The translations under genes and the position numbers were made by a program. Of a stretch of 64,000 nucleotides of DNA, positions 56,542 through 64,000 are shown piece by piece. Numbering within the stretch: position 1 is the first letter of the stretch; each line of letters opens with the position of its first letter. Under the pieces are notes generated by a model. It was not told where the DNA came from. It saw only the letters and a program-made list of their open reading frames with translations, and ran no database searches. This stretch comes from Aplidium turbinatum (Eukaryota > Chordata > Ascidiacea > Aplousobranchia > Polyclinidae), in assembly GCA_918807975.1 (NCBI GenBank), contig OU964924.1, forward strand, positions 6,150,501 through 6,214,500, written 5' to 3'.

Positions 56542-59500
56542 TTATCTACGCTGCTGATTTTGAAGATTCAAATTGAAAAAGAAAGGAGAAGGTGCGTGCA
56601 ATATCCCAGCATTAATTTTCTCCACCTCTTCAATAACTGAAAGAACCTAGAATAAACATTTTTTATTGGCATATTTTTTAAGAAATAATAGCACAATGAT
56701 GCTTTAAATTCGCAAATATTTCTAACCAGCCCGAGATATTTTACATAGATTGAACGTTTGCGCAGACTTTAAAATGACAGACTTACTGTTTAGGTTAGCC
56801 AACGGTAGGCTACTTTACTACGACGTAATAAGAGTTAAGCTTTGTAACAAATAACAATTGATCGACTAAATTATAGGCCGATTTGACAATTACCTTATTA
56901 CTGGAAAGTTAAATTCGGTTAAACTGCTGTATTGAGCATTGCTACTATGAGCAACATAAGAGAATTAAACAGCAATTCAAGAGTAGTTTCTAATTTTAAG
57001 AAAATCTTTTTGAATCGTGTGAAAAGTTGTAAAATTTATGTCTAAATTGATAATTCAAGCACCCAGCGATAATCTAATTCATTTATAAATCATTTGACCT
57101 AATAGAAAATTGGTTAGCTCAGTGTAGAGCCAGACAGCAAATCAACCGTTTTTCTACATTGATTCAACAGTCTGCAGACGTTGAATCAACATAAAAAGCG
57201 GTTGATTTGCTGTGTGTGAAACTTGCCATACTTACAAAGACAAAAAATAATCCCAATCCTACGCTGAGATCCGACACAGAATTGACAGTGAAAGGTGCGA
57301 CAATCGTTTTAGCCATTTGAACTGTTCTGATGTCAACCTTTCGTGGATCGATTTCCATAATCTGACGCTTTAAACCTTCACGACCGGTTTTTCCCATCAG
57401 AGCTTGAATGCTAGTCCATTCCTAGTGGATTAAAGTTGTTTCCTGACATTATTTCTTGATGCACAGATAGGTTGTTGATTTAGTAACGTCAACAAACACG
57501 TTTTGGTTTACGCAACACATAATCTATGCTCATATCGAAGGATAGCCTGATCCTAAGACCGGTGAAAAGTGTTTGCCTATTGCGAAACCAAGAAAATATT
57601 ACTCGGCTGACACTTTGCGTTTGGAACCACTTGTAAGACTTGCCAAATAAGATGATATAGAAAGTAACTTAGTGAGGAAATTCAAACAAAGATAACAAGC
57701 ACACAAGAAGGTACAGTTTCTCATAAATGTAAAAGTAATAAGTAAAGCTACGGTATGTTTTCAACAACTTAAAACCTTTCTTACCTACTATCCCAATTAT
57801 TATTATTTATTTGCGTCAGACAAAGCTGTCCAACGACTAAACAATTTACTGAAATCGAAAAATAAGAACAAAACATTTGAATCAATTGATTGGGTAGGCT
57901 ATAGGTTATCTTATTTAGTTTCTGGTAATCAAGATATTTTGAAACATATTAATTACCTTCAGATCTAAAGCGGGATATCCAAGAACGAGATAGACAGCGG
58001 TCATGACCTCTTGCACGCCCGCTGGCGGATTCCCATAACTTCGAATTTCTGACACTCTGCTTTGGCTCAAGCTTAGTACGTCTTGTCGAACCTACAAATG
58101 GTCCAACCGCTTACTCACATTTTAGAGTAAAAATTGTCAGTTTTGAGATACAACGAGCGTTTATAGCTTAAACGTTGAAAACAGTCAGAAAAAAACACAA
58201 TTTGCAGCCCGGGGATGACGATTTCCACAATCAAGTACAAGAAATGACTTTAGAAATGAATCATTTTAGTTTAATTTGATTCATTTCCAAGTCAACACAG
58301 TTCAAAAAATAAATTCAATGACATAAAAAAGAAACGTACTATTAGCAGCGACATGTGAAAACGCAAATATCAGGCGTTGTGTTGTTTTTACAATTTTAAA
58401 AACTTTGCTTGCGACATTGGATATCTTAAATTAGCCTACCTGCCTACATTGGCGTAGCCAGAAATTTTTTTTGGGGGTGGCCAAATATAGATAAATTGAA
58501 GAGAACAACAGAGTGTTTGATTTAAGCCATCGCCGCCACTTGATGTGCAGTGACGTATCCTGTTGGGTTGAGCAAGGGTAGCAATAAAACTGGTGGGGGT
58601 TAGAGCGTGCCAAAGGTACGCGTATTCTAGGGGGGTCCGGGGGGCAACTTTTTAAAAGGTACCATTAAAAAATCCCCTTTGGGAAACAAAAGAAAAACGC
58701 AAACCATAGTTAAATTAAGTCATTCGTTTTCCATCGGCTGACTTGGCGCAGAGGGTTAGGGCGGTGATAGGCTAGTCATTTCATTGACGTTGGTTTGATT
58801 CCCGCCGCTGCTATTGCTCATTTTTCTTCTGCAATTGCCAAAGGAACTTCAAAGGGGATTTTTTAATGGTACCTTTTGGAAAGTTGCGTCCGGGGGCATG
58901 CTCCCCGGGAAAATTTTTGAAAAATTACACTCAAATAATGGATTATAGTGCTTTCTGGAAACACTTTTAGGGTAATATTTGTATAAAATTTATTAGCAGA
59001 TAAACATATTAAAGGTAGCTCTTACACACGAACGGGCAATAGCTGCGGCAAAAATTAGAGAACACCAAAAACTCAGCTACACAAAAACTCAATAACTACG
59101 GTACACAAAAACCCAACAGAGTAAGCCATTCTGAAATTGCTTCCACAAATTAGTTCAAAGAACGTAAATCGCGTAAATTTTGCGCGATTTACGATTTGCA
59201 AAATTTATTGGTGTCTTTCTGTGTGTGTAAAACAAGTCCTGGGAGATGTTAATAGCCAGATGTTTTGAAAAACGTTATAAATTTCTACAAATTTTATTAC
59301 ATTTTCAACAAAGGGCTCAACTTCGGAATCCAAACTTGGAAAATTTGGGCGGGCCATGGCCCCTTTCGCCCCCCCCCCCCCTGGCTACGCCTATGCCTGC
59401 CTAGCTTGACATAGGCAAATCAAATTTCTCATTTAAACAAACCATTTCTGCAGTGGCAACAAAAATCGTTTGGTGTAGACCAGTGGTTCTTAACCAGGGT

Positions 59501-62500
59501 TCGATCGAACCCCTGGGGTTCGACGAAGCTGTTTCAGGGGTTCGGCGCAAACGTCCTCTGAAACATTAACACACGGCCTGCTGAGTGGTATATCGGTGAA
59601 TATTTTTGGAAAACATTGTCCAGTCGAAACTTGATTGCGGCTTAGCCTACATGATGGTAAATAAACGTATGTGTGTTTGACGCGTGATGTAATGATGCCA
59701 TCTGCATGTAACACAGAATACAAAAAAAAACCGTAACATTGTAAAAACAATCGGTAAGAAAAACTTAATTTTCTCAAAACATGAATTTTCTCACGTTTGC
59801 TTTTTGCACGAAACGGCAGAAGCAGGGCTCTCACTTTTGTGGAAATTTTCTTAGTTTAATGAAATTTGGTTTTGTTTTCAAATTTTTTCAACAGCAAACA
59901 TAAACAGTCCATACTGGGATGACATTATCGAGCTTCAAGAAAGTGAGATGCTAAAAAAAACTTTAACACAACAAATCTTCAAACGTTTTGGTGCCAACAA
60001 ATGAAAAGTTATCTTCTTTTTACAAAAGTTGCCCTTGAAGTTCTCATGCCATTCGTAACCACTTATTTATGCCAGCACGCGTTTTCTATTTTGGTGGATG
60101 TTAAAGCAAAAAAAACGAAGCCGGCTTGCATGCGAAAATGACATGAAAATTGAGTGTTTCCGAGACAAAGCCTCGAATCTCACTATTGGTCACAGAAAAA
60201 CAACAACAGAAGTCTCACTGATACAATAATGTATTAGGTCTACTATTAAATGTGGTAGATTTTGGTTTTTGTGATTCAGCGAAGATTTGAGGTTCAACGA
60301 AAGCTTGCAGATTAGCGTAAGGGTTCGGCAAGTTAGTAAAGGTTAAGAACCACTGGTGTAGACTGTGGAATGACAATTGAGTACTTTTCCTGTGCTTTTA
60401 AACAACGTTTAAAAAACGAATGAAGAAAGGCTAGTAAAAAATATAACCCTATGCCTAATTTTATTTACTTTTTCCAAGTATTCTAATTCACGTTTCATCT
60501 TTTTCGTTTGCTTCACTTCGTCTCTCAATTCCGGTTCAAACCCGTTTTTATCAACTGTTTCCAAAGCACTAGTTGCAAGTTCCAGGTCTCGATTAGTCAT
60601 TGATGTGTTCAAATCTGAATAGAGCAAAACCGATAGCCTAATGTGGTTTTGTCGACTTTTCAGTCTACTTCAACAAAATATGCATTTTAGGATATAGCCT
60701 ACTCGATAGAACCAATACACAAAAAACTTTGTCTTTACGCCATGAGACAGTTTGAGTTGTGTCCATTTCATATCAGAAGCACTATTTAGGTAATTACGTA
60801 GCCTATGTACAGTGGCGTAGCTAAGGGGGCGGCGGGGGGCGGACTGCCCCGGGCGGCACGTCTGGGGGCGGCACTTTTAGACTACGATTTTTAATTTTGA
60901 TTATACTGTAATCTGATAAAAAAACGCATTTTCACATGCTTTTTCTTGAAGGGGCGGAAAAATCTAAATCCACCCCGGGCGGCACATTCCGGCACATTCC
61001 CTAGCTACGCCACTGCCTATATGTAAGTTATATAAGCTAACAAACAAGTGGTACAACTTAGAATGGTTTCAGCAAACCGAAAAAATAAAAATAAAATGAC
61101 ACATGGCAAAGTAATATTCCAGTTTTTGTCATTAAAAATCCTCTTTAGGTTCGAAATGACGAAACGTTGAAAAAGGATCAAAGTTTAAGCAACAAGTTGT
61201 CTACTCTTGGTCGTTGGTAACCCGAAGTTTCATAAACTCTCAATGTTTTAACAAAGCTGAATGAAATAGAAATTATGTTTGGCAGCCGTACAGCAGCCTA
61301 TGTAGCAAGAATTATTCTTCGTGTGAGAATTGTATCACTTTATTCTAAAATTTAAAATAATATAGCTTTGGTAGAGAGTTTGTTTTGTTGAACCATAGAG
61401 AATTTAAAATAATGGGGAAAAAAGAAGACGTTCTTTGTGTAACTTCACTCTCCTTGTTAAAGCGATTTGGACATCACATTTAGCCTATCTGCATGACCTT
61501 GTCGGTTCTCATAATACCAAGTGTGTATGCAAAATAACACCAAAAATCTGCTCACCTTGCTTGCATTGATGTACAGCAAGCATGCGTTCAACGGTGGCTT
61601 GGTCAAATCCACTGATGGCTCGCATTTCAAAAGTTAAACTTTCAACTAAATCCAAGTTTCCAGCCGCCAAAGCGCTACCCAATCGGTCTATCATATTCTG
61701 AATGAACAAAAATTAAATATCTCAAAATAGAACTTTTTTCAAAAGGCCTAACGTAAGCACACAAACGCTAAGTTATAAACAGCATAGGTTATTTCAGACT
61801 GATAGCAGTATCAATCTGATCATTCCAATGTAATTTGTTGTCGGAGATATTGTACATCACAGTCAAGGGCCCAGATAACCATTAGCTAATGATGACAGTC
61901 CGGATTTTCACTATATTCAATAATGTAGAAAATTGTGTTTAGACTGTGATGATTAAAAACTGTGTCAACTGGTCTACTTATGCCAAATAACAGTTTGATC
62001 CTCACATGTAATAAGCTACATGTGCCATAAGCCAAAATGCACAATTAAACTCACAACTCCAACGGTCACACATAGCTTTTAGCGTACATCTAGCCTGGTA
62101 GGTAGGGACAGTGGAATAAAAATGGCTTCTACTTCTACCATCCTTACTGGTAGGCTACGTAGTATTGCAAAATTTTAATTGCAAATAGAAAAAATTGATA
62201 AAGAAACGGGAACTGGAAACTTTGCGCATTTTTTAAATTCTTTTGTTGTTTTCATTATTTCTTTTGTAATTTCAATTTCATGTATTTTTGAATCTAATTA
62301 TTATTATTGACAAATACTGTAGTCCGCAGGACGATCTCATTTGTTGCTAAAGAGCTTATGACGGACCGGAAGAGACACTAGAAGAGTCGCCGAGAGATTG
62401 ACAACTTCTCCGCGACCGTAAACATCCGTCACGACTCACAATAGCTCGGTTGGTTAAGCGCCTGACTTGATGAACGAAGAAACGTCAAGATCGCGCGGCG

Positions 62501-63335
62501 CTGATTCGACTCTCGGGATGTGCACTTAAGTAACGCATTTCAGGGACAGCTCTCTATTCAGCAGCTACTAGTGGATGGAATAATTTGCAAACAACACTTC
62601 AACAACAAGCGGAGACTTTCCTTTGTCAATCTCTGTAACCGGGTGGTACCGTAGTAGTTTCGTTTATCGTTTTAAAACTAACCTAAACCTCGTTGTCTTT
62701 TAGATTGAGTCTGCGTCAGTGATTCAAAGCCTCTACATTCTACAGGTATGCAAAGCTGCCAGGATAAAGCTCTGAAAGAAATTTCCTCAGTTGGAAAATA
62801 AAGATTCCAGCAATTAATAAAAAAAATAAGGCTTCTAGCCTACATAGCCTACCACAAGATTACAATTTTTGCAATTGTTAACTTTTTTATCATTATAAAT
62901 ATAAAGATATAAAGTATATAAGAGTATAAACATTAGATTTCAGTGTCAGAACGTATCCAGTTTGCATCAGACAGAAGATAGCTGAGAATGAAAAGCTGCC
63001 GTATGAGAAACTGCCGTACCCAGAGTGCTACCATCATCTGAAAAGATGGAAGAATGCCTACTAAACATTAGATTTATACCAGACCCATTTAGATTTCTAA
63101 AATAGCCTACATCTACAATCCGTTTTTTTTTTATAAAAGTGTAAAAACAAAACTAATTTAGCGTGAAACCGGGTAGTGAATCGTAATCTTACCTGCATCC
63201 TTTTCAAATCTTGCAACAAAATTTCGGCCTTTTTCAAATCTTCTTTCAAAGGTCCTTGATAATTCTGTTGTTTAGTTGCAAATATCGCCCTTTCCAGCGT
63301 TTTAATGTCTCGCTTTGCCAATGCGTAGCTCAATC
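56542..63335 (-). CDS. Helical protein with dynein-stalk-like C-terminus (3' six exons; 5' end outside window)
   Basis: Exons, 5' to 3' on the minus strand: 63335-63193, 61697-61556, 60614-60469, 58091-57957, 57421-57236, 56646-56542 (stop). All introns are GT-AG and all phases agree, giving 284 residues of C-terminus. The first three exons each encode about 47 residues with the same helical plan: YALAKRDIKTLERAIFATKQ, LGSALAAGNLDLVESLTFEM, and TSMTNRDLELATSALETVDK, each followed by a charged helix ending in an L..L.K/RM motif. Exon 4 has VSEIRSYGNPPAGVQEVMTA VYLVLGY, and exon 5 has EWTSIQALMGKTGREGLKRQ IMEID. These resemble the stalk and microtubule-binding region of dynein heavy chains, where a PP-containing helix and a Trp-containing helix occur in the same order. 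I do not recognise the orthologue. Exon 6 is the least certain, supported by phase and splice sites only. Confidence 0.75.
56728..56796. mobile_element. Palindromic MITE (family P), copy 13, degraded
   Basis: CCCGAGATATTTTACATAGA, TTGAACGTTTGCGCAGACTT, TAAAATGACAGACTTACTGT. It lies between the last two exons of the dynein-stalk-like gene. Confidence 0.6.
57131..57219. mobile_element. Palindromic MITE (family P), copy 14
   Basis: CAGACAGCAAATCAACCGTT on the left and AGCGGTTGATTTGCTGTGTG on the right around GTCTGCAGAC. The arms match each other but carry AAATCAACCG / CGGTTGATTT rather than the AAAATCCGTC / GACGGATTTT of copy 4. It begins 16 nt inside the intron after exon 5 of the dynein-stalk-like gene (donor at 57235-57234). 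Confidence 0.92.
58447..59395. mobile_element. Non-autonomous hAT-type element with internal insertion
   Basis: Termini CATTGGCGTAGCCAG and CTGGCTACGCCTATG with a perfect 8-bp duplication CCTGCCTA (58439-58446, 59396-59403). Inside, 58647-58683 and 58849-58886 are inverted copies (CAACTTTTTAAAAGGTACCA; TTAAAAAATCCCCTTTG), bracketing a family 4 tRNA-like segment (58738-58840). Lies in an intron of the dynein-stalk-like gene. Confidence 0.9.
58738..58840 (+). repeat. tRNA-derived SINE-like fragment (family 4)
   Basis: CTTGGCGCAGAGGGTTAGGG in the A-box position, TTGGTTTGATTCCCGCC in the B-box position, then TTTTTCTTCTGCAATTGCC. Related to 36161-36260. Enclosed by inverted 37-bp arms. Confidence 0.6.
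59481..60355 (+). mobile_element. hAT transposon remnant (CAGTGGTTCTTAACC type)
   Basis: TIRs CAGTGGTTCTTAACC and GGTTAAGAACCACTG with a perfect 8-bp duplication GTGTAGAC (59473-59480, 60356-60363). Subterminal GGGGTTCG repeats are on both sides. From about 59900 to 60220 broken plus-strand frames resemble the hAT dimerisation region (SPYWDDIIELQESEMLKKTL; TRFLFWWMLKQKK). Heavily decayed. Lies in an intron of the dynein-stalk-like gene, 106 bp from exon 3. Confidence 0.92.
60810..61015. mobile_element. Short MITE, CAGTGGCGTAGCTA type
   Basis: Ends CAGTGGCGTAGCTAAGG and CCTAGCTACGCCACTG, with subterminal CCCCGGGCGGCAC on both sides. Flanks CCTATGTA and CCTATATG share the first five bases, an eroded 8-bp duplication. 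206 bp, non-coding. Confidence 0.8.
62440..62700 (+). repeat. tRNA-derived SINE (family 3)
   Basis: TAGCTCGGTTGGTTAAGCGC (A-box), GGCGCTGATTCGACTCTCGG (B-box), then a ~150-bp body ending near ACCGGGTGGTACCGTAGTAG. The head matches the SINE that starts at 63921. It lies in the first visible intron of the dynein-stalk-like gene. Confidence 0.65.
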
Positions 63336-63756
63336 CTACAAAAACACATTAAAAAAAAAAATGTGTGAATTTTACACCTCACATATCTTTCATCGTATAG
63401 CCTGTCCACTTAAATAAAAAGGTAGCCTAGGCATACAAGTTATGCAAATTGATTTTGTGAACACTCGAAGCATTCATGACCGGTAGTGCAGGCTAAGTTA
63501 CGGCGGTAGCCTAATGTCAGGTCAACTTTTGCGGACACAAATGAAATAGTTCAAGCAGGGATTCATAGAATTACTTCTTTGAATCCTTGGATTCAAGTTG
63601 TTTGCTGTGCGATGGTTATAAAACCAATCACTTGTTAGTTTTGTGACCTATACAGCTTCAAAGAGGATTATCCTCTCGCTGAGGCACAATATTTGATTTT
63701 TTCTGTCAAAACGTATTAGAAATAGAGAGTCCAAGGAAGACGATAGCCTAATGTCG

Positions 63757-63920
63757 GTTGCATAGCCGAGTAGTCAGAGGCCAGATTAGGCACTTGAAAG
63801 GGCTTTGGTTCAACACCGCTCAAGAGCAAGCGGCTGTGTCTTTGGGAAGACACTTAAAGACATGCCTGAAGGTGGACACGAAGATTGGTTTTTTTGTCTT
63901 CTCGACCTCGTCCACTTAAT
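63757..63920 (+). repeat. tRNA-derived SINE (family 1), 3' end abutting another SINE
   Basis: GTCGGTTGCATAGCCGAGTA, TTTGGTTCAACACCGCTCAA, GACACTTAAAGACATGCCTG, GGACACGAAGATTGGTTTTT, CCACTTAATCT. It stops without its A-rich tail where the next SINE begins. Confidence 0.85.
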
Positions 63921-64000
63921 CTTGACCGCCCGGTTAGCTCAGTGGTTACGCGCCTGGCTCAAGATCACGCTGCCCTGGTTCGACTCTCGGGGTGCGCGCT
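63921..64000 (+). repeat. tRNA-derived SINE head (family 3), cut by window edge
   Basis: GACCGCCCGGTTAGCTCAGT GGTTACGCGCCTGGCTC (A box) and CCTGGTTCGACTCTCGGGGT (B box) are tRNA-like with good promoter boxes. The same head, more diverged, is at 62440. The 3' part lies beyond the window, so a true tRNA gene cannot be fully excluded. Confidence 0.65.

Noticed and set aside
9367-57219. Regularly spaced palindromic repeats resembling a CRISPR array
   Set aside because: Spacing is irregular (hundreds to thousands of bases), the repeats lie in introns of a eukaryotic genome, and the copies differ. They are MITEs.
63921-64000. Possible functional tRNA gene
   Set aside because: A and B boxes are good, but a diverged copy with the same head at 62440 continues into a repeat body. 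The window edge prevents a final decision.
1-64000. Retroviral, LTR-retrotransposon or Polinton remains
   Set aside because: I looked for reverse transcriptase, integrase, capsid and polymerase motifs and for long direct repeats, and recognised none. The long-TIR elements show transposase-like frames only.

Overview
This is eukaryotic, AT-rich DNA from an intron-bearing animal. Three complete gene models and the 3' half of a fourth can be rebuilt from splice sites and protein similarity. The coding sequences resemble vertebrate orthologues, genes are compact, and the intergenic DNA is packed with hAT transposons, palindromic MITEs and tRNA-derived SINEs. I read this as an invertebrate deuterostome, most likely an ascidian tunicate. 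That placement is inference; no marker in the window proves it.

Layout. (1) 1-4.8 kb: gene-free, with one hAT-like element carrying GATCTTGA-type subterminal arrays (1911-2666). (2) 4862-7342, + strand: a three-exon alpha-1,3-fucosyltransferase (GT10). (3) 7.5-12.5 kb: repeats, including a hAT element at 8185-9067 and the first copies of an ~85 bp palindromic MITE. (4) 12540-28295, - strand: a complete 18-exon Golgi alpha-mannosidase II gene (GH38, 1144 aa), convergent with the fucosyltransferase; its introns hold a hAT element, a SINE, several MITEs and a palindromic tandem array. (5) 28.5-46.5 kb: a transposon-rich block with a four-level nest (hAT in hAT, then a long-TIR element, then a hAT MITE), an inverted 30-bp minisatellite foldback, a second GATCTTGA element, a 1.4 kb hAT, and a long-TIR transposase element inside another hAT. 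(6) 47237-49849, + strand: an unspliced coiled-coil gene orthologous to CCDC186. (7) 50-56.5 kb: gene-poor, with short MITEs. (8) 56542-63335, - strand: six 3' exons of a helical protein whose C-terminal half resembles a dynein heavy chain stalk; its introns carry three hAT-type elements, and the gene runs off the right edge. The window ends in two abutting SINEs of different families.

Function. The fucosyltransferase and mannosidase II both act on N-glycans in the Golgi: mannosidase II trims the mannose arms, and GT10 enzymes fucosylate glycan antennae or core. CCDC186 is a trans-Golgi coiled-coil protein in dense-core vesicle maturation. Three of the four genes are thus Golgi-linked, which may be chance. 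No rRNA, functional tRNA, CRISPR array or recognisable retrovirus or LTR element was found.
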